From NCBI GenBank assembly GCA_913019905.1, contig CAJVZD010000023.1, forward strand, positions 1 through 64,000: DNA of 64,000 nt, written 5' to 3'. Positions 27,874 through 35,907 of this stretch are shown piece by piece. The translations under genes were made by a program, and so were the position numbers. The notes under the pieces are model-generated. The model searched no databases, was not told the origin of the DNA, and was given only the letters and a program-made list of their open reading frames with translations. Numbering within the stretch: the stretch's first letter is position 1; each line of letters begins with the position of its first letter. The DNA comes from an uncultured Cellvibrionales bacterium (GTDB lineage Bacteria > Pseudomonadota > Gammaproteobacteria > Pseudomonadales > Dasaniaceae).

Positions 27874-28767
27874 ATGAGCGGCGACTTACTCAACCAGACT
27901 CTAACGCCTTTGGCTTTGGCCTTAATGATGGTGGGTATGGGTTTATCATTACGGCCAGTCGATTTCCAAAGAGTGTTTGACTCCCCAACAGCGCTGTTAT
28001 TAGGCGTCTTTTGCCAAATCATAGGTTTGCCGAGTCTGGGTTTTGCGGTGACCCAGATCTTTGCCCTAACGCCAGAATATGCTACCGGGGTGATGATATT
28101 GGTGGTATGCGCCGGCGGTGTGGTTTCTGGGCTGATCACGCAAATGGCCAAGGGGAATGTAGCGTTATCGATTAGCATGACCGCAACCAGTATGGTTTTT
28201 GGGGTGGTTACCATTCCTGCCTTGGTCAACCTCAGCATGGACTATTTTTTGGCAGCCGATGCCCCTGCGCTACCCATGCTGGCCACCAGTATGCGCCTGA
28301 TAGCGATGACATTGGTACCGGTGGCCGTAGGCATGATAATCGCTAAGCATTATCCGCAAGTTGCTCAGGTTTGGGCGCCGAAGGTCGCCCATGTTTCCAA
28401 TTTGTTATTGGCCGTCATTATCGTGGCCGTAGTGTTTGGCAACCTCAGCCAACTGCTTATTCAGCTAAAACATCTGTTGCCAGCATTGGCGGTTTTAAAC
28501 TGCGCGGCCATGGTATTAGGTTACGGCGCTGGCAAACTCTTTGGCTTTAGTCCCAAGATTCAAATCACCTTAGCTATAGAAGTGGGCATACAAAACAGCG
28601 CTACTGCCATCTACATAGCAAGCAGCTTGCTCGCCAGCCAAATTATAGCCACGCCAGCCATTGTTTACAGTGGTATTGCCTTTATCAATATTGCTTTGGT
28701 GCTGTTAGCAATAAAACTTTGGCAACGTTTTTCTCCCCTAACTTGGAAACTACCACATGAAGCTTAA
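27874..28767 (+). CDS. BASS family (bile acid:sodium symporter-like) transporter
   Basis: An upstream GTG at 27865 is in frame, but ACAGG stands eight bases before the ATG at 27874, so I choose that start (297 residues). About nine to ten hydrophobic segments are visible, with family features: MVGMGLSLRPVDF near the start, VCAGGVVSGLITQMAKGNVALSISMT, and EVGIQNSATAIYIA in the second half, the crossover regions that bind sodium and anion. BASS proteins carry organic anions such as 2-keto acids and pantoate (PanS type), not only bile acids. It overlaps the next gene, a ketopantoate-reductase-like enzyme, by 11 bases, so a keto acid or hydroxy acid is the likely cargo. Confidence 0.9.
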   Translation: MSGDLLNQTLTPLALALMMVGMGLSLRPVDFQRVFDSPTALLLGVFCQIIGLPSLGFAVTQIFALTPEYATGVMILVVCAGGVVSGLITQMAKGNVALSISMTATSMVFGVVTIPALVNLSMDYFLAADAPALPMLATSMRLIAMTLVPVAVGMIIAKHYPQVAQVWAPKVAHVSNLLLAVIIVAVVFGNLSQLLIQLKHLLPALAVLNCAAMVLGYGAGKLFGFSPKIQITLAIEVGIQNSATAIYIASSLLASQIIATPAIVYSGIAFINIALVLLAIKLWQRFSPLTWKLPHEA

Positions 28768-29770
28768 TTTTATTGTTTACGGTGCCGGTGCCATTGGCAC
28801 TACTTTAGCAGCGTATTTGCATCAGACCGGACTGGACTACGCATTGTATGCGAGACCAAAAAAAGCCCTGGCAATCGGCCAGCAGGCACAATCTATAATA
28901 CGAGATGGGCAAACCGTTGTGGACGGTGTGACACTTAATGTTATCGATACTCTAAGCCAACAAACCGATGCTACTCACATCATTATCACAGTAAAAAATT
29001 ATCATTTGGAGCAGGCCTGTAAGCAGATAAAAAAGAGCTTGCCTAACGATATTACAGTAGTCGGCCTACAAAACGGCGTAACCAACCAAACCGTGTTGCC
29101 ACGTTATTTCAGCAAGGCAATCTATGGTATCGCTTTTTATAATGTCTGGCAGCAGCAACCTGGGATTTGGGGGCATAAAGATCACGGGCCTTTGTTATTA
29201 GGGCGCCCTAACCAAGGCGTGGACACCGAGGTTCAACAACTGGCTACTACTCTGGCTAAAGCCTTGCCCTGCGAAACTAGCGATCAATTTCAAGATGAGG
29301 TACATGGAAAGTTAATCAGTAATTTGTCAAATTCGGTGACTACTTTAATCGGCAACAGCCATCTGCAATCCGATGCACTAAAGCCGCTACAAAAAATCTT
29401 TACGGCATTAAGTTATGAGGGCGTAAAGCTACTGCAGGCCGCAGGCTTTAGACAAGCTAAACACAGCACCTTACCGCCCTGGTTACTGGTTCGCATAAGT
29501 TCATATTTGCCTGACTTTATATTGCGACCCATGTTCCGTAAAAAAATAGCCCTTATCGGTAGTACTAGCATGGCACAAGACATTATCGATAAAGGCAGTA
29601 AAGACTCTGAACTTGACAGCATCAATGGTTATCTCTTAGAGCTGGCAGAACAAACCCAGGTGAGTACCCCTATGGCTAAAAAAATCTATCAACTATGCCA
29701 ACAGCAGTTTAAACAAGAACCATTTACGGCCATGACCGCGCAGCAACTTTGGCGGCAACTGCAAGCGTAG
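28757..29770 (+). CDS. Ketopantoate reductase family (ApbA/PanE) dehydrogenase
   Basis: This protein of 337 residues has an N-terminal Rossmann motif GAGAIGTTLAAYL and the ApbA/PanE pattern after it: ITVKNYHLEQA, VVGLQNGVTNQ and a KLISNLSNSVTTLIGN helix with the conserved Lys of the active site. C-terminal helices carry QDIIDKGSKDSELDSINGYL, close to the S.QD...GR.tEId.inG pattern of the family. NADPH-dependent reduction of ketopantoate to pantoate is the best-known activity, but the family also reduces other 2-oxo acids, and the match is not specific enough to call panE. Its start overlaps the end of the BASS gene by 11 bases, so translation is probably coupled. Confidence 0.88.
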   Translation: MKLNFIVYGAGAIGTTLAAYLHQTGLDYALYARPKKALAIGQQAQSIIRDGQTVVDGVTLNVIDTLSQQTDATHIIITVKNYHLEQACKQIKKSLPNDITVVGLQNGVTNQTVLPRYFSKAIYGIAFYNVWQQQPGIWGHKDHGPLLLGRPNQGVDTEVQQLATTLAKALPCETSDQFQDEVHGKLISNLSNSVTTLIGNSHLQSDALKPLQKIFTALSYEGVKLLQAAGFRQAKHSTLPPWLLVRISSYLPDFILRPMFRKKIALIGSTSMAQDIIDKGSKDSELDSINGYLLELAEQTQVSTPMAKKIYQLCQQQFKQEPFTAMTAQQLWRQLQA

Positions 29771-30194
29771 TTGAAATACTGTTTGATAACCAAACTCGGG
29801 AGAATGTGCGCTCACTTAGGGTCATTGAGTTGATGGCGTTTTTGCAGCTTGTTGCTATAGATACGGGTTATTTGTGGAATCGGTTTATCGTTTTCACCGC
29901 AGCCATTCAAGTCCATTGTCAAGACGGAATTTGTCGCACCTCATTTTTGTTGCCACTTGTTATGACTCCAGAACGATCTTGACTGGCTAATTCATGCAAG
30001 AGCAAATTTGGTTTTCCTTTCCCTGTTCACTCATAGACAATCTTGCATCCGTCAGTCTATGATGTTCTCCTCATTGACTTTGCCCCCTTGTGCCACTAAC
30101 TCATAGTCAAGAAACGCAAAACCAATCGTCAACAATGTTTGAGCTAGCGTCAACTGAACTCAAGTTTTACGGAAAAGGGCGGCACGCAACTTTG
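29771..30194. other. Gap between convergent genes, nothing recognised
   Basis: These 424 bases lie between the reductase and the LysR gene, which converge. I see no supported gene, repeat or hairpin; short frames here have no ribosome site or family signal. Confidence 0.5.
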
Positions 30195-31082
30195 TCACTC
30201 CAATTCCTCGTACTTGGCTTTCAACCATCGAAAACAACATTCCAACTGAACTTGCTTTTTGCTATTACGTCTAAAGACAAAGTAGTTTTTATAGGCTATT
30301 TCAACGGGTTTTGAAACAGTAACCAAGCGGCCCATTCTTATCCAGTGATTTTTTAGCGGGAATACGCCTATCGCGATACCCAGCCCTTCTTCAGCTGCCT
30401 TTACTGCCGCAAGATAGCTATCCATGACCAAATAATTTTTCCCAATCACTTTATCAACACCCATATTCTTTGCGACTTTCTTCCAATCGTCTTCATAATC
30501 CCGAGTATAGATAAGCGTATGGTGTTTAAAGTCAGCCACGGATTTGATGGGCCGACTTTCGAGTAGAGATTTTGATGCGACCAGTGCCGATTGACAATCT
30601 GAAATCAATAGTTTGTCCACACCTTCCCAGTTGCCGTCGCCAAGTCTAATGGCGGCGTCAATCGACTCGCTCTCGAAATCGATTAGCGCCATACTGGTTT
30701 CAATCCGCAGATCAATATCAGGATGTAATTTCCGGAATTCGTGGAGTTTCGGAATAATAATTTCAAGGGCGACGAAAGGAGTTACGCTCAGACGAATCGT
30801 AGGGACTGAAAATCGTTGCAGGAAGTCACTGAAGCCTGCACGGTAAGTCGCCAAGGTATTTTTTGCGACACTCTGGAAGGCATATCCTGAGTCAGTCAGC
30901 TCAACTCTTCTGGTCAGACGAAAAAATAACTGACAATCAAGATAATCCTCGAGCTGTTTAATTTGCAGACTGACGGCGGGGGCACTAATGGACAACTCCG
31001 ACGCTGCTTTTTTGAAACTGTTCAAACGTGCACAAGCTTCAAAAGCCGCTAGCCACTGAATTGGAGGAGGTCTAATTGCCAT
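30195..31082 (-). CDS. LysR family transcriptional regulator (GcvA-like)
   Basis: This protein of 295 residues has an N-terminal winged helix (LAAFEACARLNSFKKAASELSISAPAVSLQIKQLEDYL, LFFRL) and a LysR effector domain. PPPIQWLAAFEACAR is typical of the GcvA subgroup. It is divergent from a zinc-dependent alcohol dehydrogenase gene with 200 bases between, the usual arrangement for a LysR protein and its target. A direct repeat in that space is a candidate binding site. The inducer is unknown. Confidence 0.92.
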   Translation of the reverse strand: MAIRPPPIQWLAAFEACARLNSFKKAASELSISAPAVSLQIKQLEDYLDCQLFFRLTRRVELTDSGYAFQSVAKNTLATYRAGFSDFLQRFSVPTIRLSVTPFVALEIIIPKLHEFRKLHPDIDLRIETSMALIDFESESIDAAIRLGDGNWEGVDKLLISDCQSALVASKSLLESRPIKSVADFKHHTLIYTRDYEDDWKKVAKNMGVDKVIGKNYLVMDSYLAAVKAAEEGLGIAIGVFPLKNHWIRMGRLVTVSKPVEIAYKNYFVFRRNSKKQVQLECCFRWLKAKYEELE

Positions 31083-31163
31083 AAATCATTTTTACTCAAA
31101 ATATCCTATCGAAATTCGTTGTCAAGTTTACTAATTTCCTTGAACCCTGAACCTGAACCTTGA

Positions 31164-31194
31164 TTATCTACAGATTATCAAAACTTATCTATAG
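31164..31194. promoter_or_regulatory. Candidate LysR operator: direct repeat TTATCTAYAG
   Basis: TTATCTACAG at 31164-31173 is repeated as TTATCTATAG at 31185-31194. The start-to-start distance of 21 bases is two helical turns. It lies midway between the divergent LysR and alcohol dehydrogenase genes. The placement fits a regulator site, but no binding can be shown from sequence alone. Confidence 0.4.
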
Positions 31195-31282
31195 TTTAGA
31201 AATTCAAGTTTGTGAAACGAGTATCGACACCATACGATTCAGGCAACCAATCCAACAACCTAAATCACCTTGGTTTTGACTC

Positions 31283-32299
31283 ATGAAAGAATTGTTACTC
31301 ACAGCACCTGGAAAACTCGCCTGGCAACACGCTGAAGAACCGGTATTGACAAAAATCGGCGCACTGGTTCGCCCCCTCGCAGTTAGTACTTGTGATTTTG
31401 ATCACCTGCTCTATTCCGGTCATTCTGGTTTGCCTCTCCCCCTAGCCATCGGACACGAGTGTGTTGCAGAGGTACTGGCTATCGGTTCTGACGTCACATC
31501 AATTTCTGTAGGAGACCGCGTGTCAGTCCCCCTTCAAGTGAACTGTGGCATTTGCCGTCAATGCCGAGCCGGCCGATCTTCCAGTTGCGAAGCGGTACCG
31601 TGGTTATCGTGCTTTGGTTTGGGATTAGCGAGCGGCAATTGGGGTGGCGCGATGAGTGATATTGTCGCTGTGCCCTACGCCGATGCAATGTTAACTAATT
31701 TGCCAGCAGAACTTAGCACAGCCAGCGCCACTTGCCTATCTTGCAATATGCCCGATGCCTATCGTTGCGTTGCACCTCAGCTGGCGCGAAACCCTGGCGC
31801 ACCCGTGTTGATCGTCGCGGGTGCGTTTGACAATATTGCCCTGTACAGCGCCGGTATTGCAACCGCCCTCGGAGCGAGCCAGGTTGATGTCTATGGCATT
31901 CATCCATCTGCCCGAGACAAGGTGGAAGCTATGGGGGCGAGAGTACTCCTTGGTCAAAACGAAATTGCTGGCAACCACTACCCCATCGCCGTTGATGCGA
32001 GCATGGACCCCGAAAAACTGGCCTTGGCAATCCATGCATGCGAACCCGCCGCAGAACTAACGCTGAGTACCATGTACAAAGCTAAGTCCACACCGTTACC
32101 GCTGATGCAGATGTTCGAAAAATGCTTAAGTATAGCGACGGGCCAGCCTGATGTGCGCAGCTCGATAAAGTCGGTTGTCCAGTTACTCATCGCTGAACAG
32201 GACAAATTTGCTCTACTGATTGATGAAGTGCAGCCCTGGGAAACAGCGTCTTTGGCTTTTGCCACTGGCCAGGGAAAGCGAGTAGTAATGCGCGATTAA
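31283..32299 (+). CDS. Zinc-dependent medium-chain alcohol dehydrogenase
   Basis: The 338 residues show the features of the zinc MDR superfamily: catalytic-zinc ligand Cys in STCDFDHL, GHECVAEV, GDRVSVPL and the structural zinc cluster CGICRQCRAGRSSSC with four cysteines. The nucleotide-binding region near residues 165-200 (VLIVAGAFDNIALYSAGIA) lacks the usual GxGxxG string, so cofactor binding may be altered or the fold has diverged. The expected reaction is NAD(P)-dependent oxidation of an alcohol or reduction of an aldehyde. It is divergent from a LysR regulator, which probably controls it. The substrate is unknown. Confidence 0.85.
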   Translation: MKELLLTAPGKLAWQHAEEPVLTKIGALVRPLAVSTCDFDHLLYSGHSGLPLPLAIGHECVAEVLAIGSDVTSISVGDRVSVPLQVNCGICRQCRAGRSSSCEAVPWLSCFGLGLASGNWGGAMSDIVAVPYADAMLTNLPAELSTASATCLSCNMPDAYRCVAPQLARNPGAPVLIVAGAFDNIALYSAGIATALGASQVDVYGIHPSARDKVEAMGARVLLGQNEIAGNHYPIAVDASMDPEKLALAIHACEPAAELTLSTMYKAKSTPLPLMQMFEKCLSIATGQPDVRSSIKSVVQLLIAEQDKFALLIDEVQPWETASLAFATGQGKRVVMRD

Positions 32300-32609
32300 G
32301 CAATAATTTTATTGAGCTTTGTTGAACAAGATTTTGAGCATAACACCGGAAGGCTTGGCACCGGTTTTCAGAAGTAGACCATTTCTAGAACTCATCGCTC
32401 CCTTTGTTAATACCGGTACTGAAACCAGACAGGCAATTGGCTTAAGAGCCGAACCTTAACTTTACGAGGACATTGTTTGTCATCTAGAATGTGGTACGGT
32501 ACCGGTATGGGGGCTATCCACTATCCAAGAACACCATGGTAAATCAAATCGTAATTAGTCTTAGAGAAGCTGGTGGTTTTTGGATTCATAGCTAGAGGTG
32601 TATAAACCG

Positions 32610-33194
32610 ATGAACTCTCCTGAAACGATAAAAAAGTATCTGATCGATGGCCTACGTCTGACTTCTGAACAATCTGACTTCTTACTTCCTCGTATAAAAC
32701 ACCGAACCTACAACAAAGATGAAACTATTTTTAAGCCTGGTGATATCTGTAATGAACTCTTTTATATGACTGGAGGGTTAGTTCGGTGTTTTTATATTTT
32801 GGAAGAAAAAGATGTGAACCTGAGATTGATGTGCGATGGCAGCGCGGTTTTGGCCTATAGCAGCTTCATACAGCAGTCGCCCTCTCAAGAGTATATACAA
32901 TGCTTGGCAGATTGTGAGGGCTATGTTTTTTCTTTGAAGGATATGAAATCTATACGTGACAACGTACCGCAAATTGAACGATACAGGAGATTAATTGCTG
33001 AGCGTCATTATCTTTCCATGGAAAGAAGGCTTTTTACACTTCAGTTCAAAACTGCAGAGGAAAAATATCAGCACTTTTTGGAGTACATGGAAGAGAAAAT
33101 TGTAAATGACACTCCTGCACATCATGTCGCGCATTACTTAGGTGTAACACCGGAGTCCCTTAGCAGAATTAAGCGACAACTTACCAAATGTTAA
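32610..33194 (+). CDS. Crp/Fnr family transcriptional regulator
   Basis: An in-frame GTG exists at 32598; AGAGG lies next to it and farther than usual from the ATG at 32610, so the exact start is uncertain. The protein (194 or 198 residues) has a cyclic-nucleotide-like sensor domain (YNKDETIFKPGDICNELFYMTGGLVRCFY) and a short C-terminal helix-turn-helix (VAHYLGVTPESLSRIKRQL). The Fnr iron-sulfur cysteines are absent. SLSRIKRQ is typical of the branch common beside small redox or toxin-response genes. It is followed by a DUF1272 gene 57 bases later on the same strand. The ligand is unknown. Confidence 0.85.
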   Translation: MNSPETIKKYLIDGLRLTSEQSDFLLPRIKHRTYNKDETIFKPGDICNELFYMTGGLVRCFYILEEKDVNLRLMCDGSAVLAYSSFIQQSPSQEYIQCLADCEGYVFSLKDMKSIRDNVPQIERYRRLIAERHYLSMERRLFTLQFKTAEEKYQHFLEYMEEKIVNDTPAHHVAHYLGVTPESLSRIKRQLTKC

Positions 33195-33251
33195 GGCGGC
33201 AAGTATCTTTATCGAATATTCTAAACATCTGTACTGAATTAGGAGCTTCAA

Positions 33252-33437
33252 ATGCTTGCAATGAAAGAGACCTGCGAAAAATGCACTTCCAGTTTATTAC
33301 CAACGGGTACCGCTTATATATGTTCTTATGAATGTACTTTCTGTGAAAGTTGTAATGAAGATGAGTTAAAAGAGGTATGCCCCAATTGCAATGGAAATCT
33401 TGTTCTAAGGCCTAAACGAATAGAGAAGCCAAAGTAG
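33252..33437 (+). CDS. DUF1272 family small zinc-ribbon-like protein
   Basis: This protein of 61 residues has four CxxC-like pairs: CEKC, ECTFCESC and CPNCNG. The pattern MKETCEKC, YICSYECTFCESC and VCPNCNGNLVLRPKR is that of the DUF1272 family, small cytoplasmic proteins thought to bind zinc with no known reaction. AGGAG lies six bases before the ATG. It follows the Crp/Fnr gene by 57 bases, so the two may be co-transcribed. Confidence 0.88.
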   Translation: MLAMKETCEKCTSSLLPTGTAYICSYECTFCESCNEDELKEVCPNCNGNLVLRPKRIEKPK

Positions 33438-33790
33438 ATTTTGATCGGAAGATCGAAGATCATATACTCCGTTTTTTCCAAGAAGCCTCTTAGAAAAATC
33501 AAGTACTTCTATAACTATCGTAAAATTAAAGCCATGAATTACGAAAAACGGTTCTCTAATGGCCTTTTGAAAAGAGTGAGATAGTGTAAGAACCATGATT
33601 TTCAGAATGACAAGTTCTCAACATAGCATTCCACATATGAACACCATGACCTTTCTGGTACTTATCGTCCTTGTATTCTCAGTCATTCTACTTTGATTTA
33701 TAAAAGTAGAGAATTGATACTCGTTTGTCGATAAATTTTTTATCTATTAGAAAGGTTCAGAAAAGTAACCATCGAAGAAGGAGAGCCAGC
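33438..33790. other. Gap without recognised gene
   Basis: These 353 AT-rich bases carry only the AAGGAG ribosome site of the next gene at their end. Upstream in-frame codons before 33791 are open, but the ribosome site and family length argue against using them. Confidence 0.45.
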
Positions 33791-34117
33791 ATGACGGCCT
33801 ATTTAGTTGCGGACATTAAAGTCACCGACGACACTTGGGTATCAAACTACCTGACTAACGTACCCGAATTAGTACACAAACACGATGGAAAATATCTTTT
33901 TCGGGGTGGAAACATTACAACGATCGAAGGTGAGGCGCTAGACACAACAGCATTTTCCATGCTCGAATTTCGGTCCATGGCGGCAGCACGCGAATTTCTA
34001 AACGATCCAGCCTACAAAGAATATGCTCAAGCTCGTCAGGCTGGGAGCATTAGCAAATTTCTTCTCATTGACGGCGTAGATGTCATTGGCGCGATACCCT
34101 ACTTGTCAAAGAGGTAA
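33791..34117 (+). CDS. DUF1330 family protein
   Basis: I place the start at 33791 because AAGGAG stands upstream at good distance and because DUF1330 proteins begin at MTAYLVADIKV. The product has 108 residues, within the usual range. It shows YLFRGGNITTIEG, a conserved FSMLEFRSMAAAREFLNDPAYKEY segment typical of this dimeric ferredoxin-like (alpha+beta barrel) family, and a short C-terminal tail. Members are small cytoplasmic proteins with no established reaction. It lies alone, 295 unremarkable bases before the enoyl-CoA hydratase-like gene. Confidence 0.85.
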   Translation: MTAYLVADIKVTDDTWVSNYLTNVPELVHKHDGKYLFRGGNITTIEGEALDTTAFSMLEFRSMAAAREFLNDPAYKEYAQARQAGSISKFLLIDGVDVIGAIPYLSKR

Positions 34118-34412
34118 TAGGGTCGATCTTTTCCAGTGAGGTAGAAATTTTATCTTGCAAAGGAAAATTTTCCAAAAAGTTACGGCCTTAGAAAGACACA
34201 GTGTCTAATATCCACAGTTGATACAAGCGGGATTAAAGGACGGCAATAAAATATTATGATCAAATTACATCCGCACACTGTAACTCAACGGAAATGACCT
34301 GTTTGTCTGCGCAAAAATATTACTTCAGGATACTGTCTGAATTTTTTGAAACCAATTCAGTAAACGTTCCGCTTTTCTAAACTCATTATTACCTAACATG
34401 ATAGGACATGAC

Positions 34413-35069
34413 ATGAATTCCGTTACACTGAACAAAGTCAATAACATCTATACATTAACTTTACTAAGAGAAGGAAAATTTACCGATGTATTGGTAAGAG
34501 AAATTAATGAAGCTATAAATCAAGTGGAAAACGATCAGGACCATGTATCGTTGATAATCACCGGTGAAGGAAAAAATTTCTCTCAAGGTTACGATATTGA
34601 ATTTCTTGAAAGCTGCGGGAATAATGTGCAGGCATTTATTGAAGATTCTCTAGTAACATTTTCTCGTTTGTTAAGCTTAGGGGTTCCCAGCGTAGCTGCC
34701 ATTAACGGCCATGCCTTTGGCGCAGGTGCAATGCTTTCTTTGGCTTGTGATTTTCGCTGTATGCGGGAAGATAAAGGATATTTTTGTTTGCCTGAAGTAG
34801 ATTTAGGTATGGACTTTCACCCCTTTATGAGTGCGCTGATTAAGAGTAAAATGTCTGATAGAGTAATCAGAGAGGCCGTACTCAGCGGTAAGCGTTATTC
34901 AGGTGCCGAGGCTTTAGACAGGCAAATTGTTGATAGTAGCAGTTCCTTGGACGATCTCTATATTCAAGCGGGAAATTTGATGACTCCTTATGTAGGGAAA
35001 AATAGAGCAACTTATTCCAAATTAAAAACAAACTTTAATAGTGGAATTCTCTGTCACCTAAAACAATAG
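34413..35069 (+). CDS. Enoyl-CoA hydratase/isomerase family protein
   Basis: Three in-frame ATG codons lie close together; AGGA seven bases before 34413 favours that one (218 residues). The crotonase fold is clear: GEGKNFSQGYDIEFLES forms the first oxyanion-hole loop, and INGHAFGAGAMLSLACDFRCM the second with the CoA-binding GAGA. The position of the second catalytic Glu is taken by the PEVDLG segment; the first Glu of true hydratases is not evident, so isomerase or other crotonase chemistry is as likely as hydration. The protein is shorter than the usual 255-265 residues and lacks most of the C-terminal helices. It is cytoplasmic and acts on an acyl-CoA. Confidence 0.8.
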   Translation: MNSVTLNKVNNIYTLTLLREGKFTDVLVREINEAINQVENDQDHVSLIITGEGKNFSQGYDIEFLESCGNNVQAFIEDSLVTFSRLLSLGVPSVAAINGHAFGAGAMLSLACDFRCMREDKGYFCLPEVDLGMDFHPFMSALIKSKMSDRVIREAVLSGKRYSGAEALDRQIVDSSSSLDDLYIQAGNLMTPYVGKNRATYSKLKTNFNSGILCHLKQ

Positions 35070-35082
35070 CCAAAAAAGGTTT

Positions 35083-35108
35083 TCACTGTGAAAAATAACC
35101 CACAGTGA
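35083..35108. terminator. Hairpin 14 bases after the enoyl-CoA hydratase gene
   Basis: TCACTGTG (35083-35090) pairs perfectly with CACAGTGA (35101-35108) over a 10-base loop. Its position just past the stop codon fits a transcript end, but no T run follows, so termination is only possible. Confidence 0.4.
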
Positions 35109-35907
35109 CTGAGCAAAGTAAACTTATGTAAATCAGGCACAGCAAAAAATTTTGCAATAGGTTGACGGCAATTCGGAAACGAGTGGCCATCTTATCGGTA
35201 CAAGCCGTTGTTTTATTCTCAATTGATATGCGGTAAGGAAAAGAGAATGAATGAATAAAAAATAATTCCTCCGTTCTCTTTCTACCCGTAAAACCATACT
35301 CTAAGTGGCTGACTAACAGTATTCGTTTATCGCGATTTCACTCCCTGTTAGCAATGTGCTGAATCGCACCACGCACCATCACAATACCGAACGTGCTAGC
35401 GCGCCCGACTCACAATCAGCCGTTCCTCACGGAGACGCAGGCCGGTGAAATCAGAGAAGGTCCATCATTATTTGCAAATTAGGACCCGTTTGGGCGGATC
35501 CATTTACTTCGATTATAGTCAGCCATATCGTTTCAATCCCTCTAGTCAAGCGGGCTTCGGTTCGACTCAGTTTTCAGATCTCAACAACTGCCACAAAAGT
35601 AGAGAGGTCCTATCTCGAATAGCTTGGACCATCATTTTCTGCTCGATTGACCATGACCTCTGAGAACAAGCAATGACAGTTGATTCACCATCGTAAGGAA
35701 AGTCGTGTCAGATTTCGCGGTAGCGTGGGCTTATTATCAATCATATAGTTAATTAAATGTCGCTTCGTCACCTATGCTATTTGCTAGACCTTGAGTTGTT
35801 TAGCTATAGTATACGAATAGTTCTGTTCCTGCTTTTTTTCGCAATATACTGTCGCTATCGCGACGACGTGGCCTTTTTAGAAAGGATAGCATTTTGTACT
35901 TCGAATC
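35109..35907. other. Long gap upstream of the giant sensor kinase
   Basis: This stretch has 799 bases. A frame of 72 codons from a GTG at 35445 was considered, but it has no ribosome site and no family signal. The promoter of the sensor gene must lie here; AGAAAGGA at about 35879 is too far from the ATG to act as its ribosome site. I see no transposase remnant. Confidence 0.4.

Noticed and set aside
35445..35663. 72-codon plus-strand frame with GTG start
   Set aside because: No ribosome site, no family signal and no coding-like composition compared with the neighbours.
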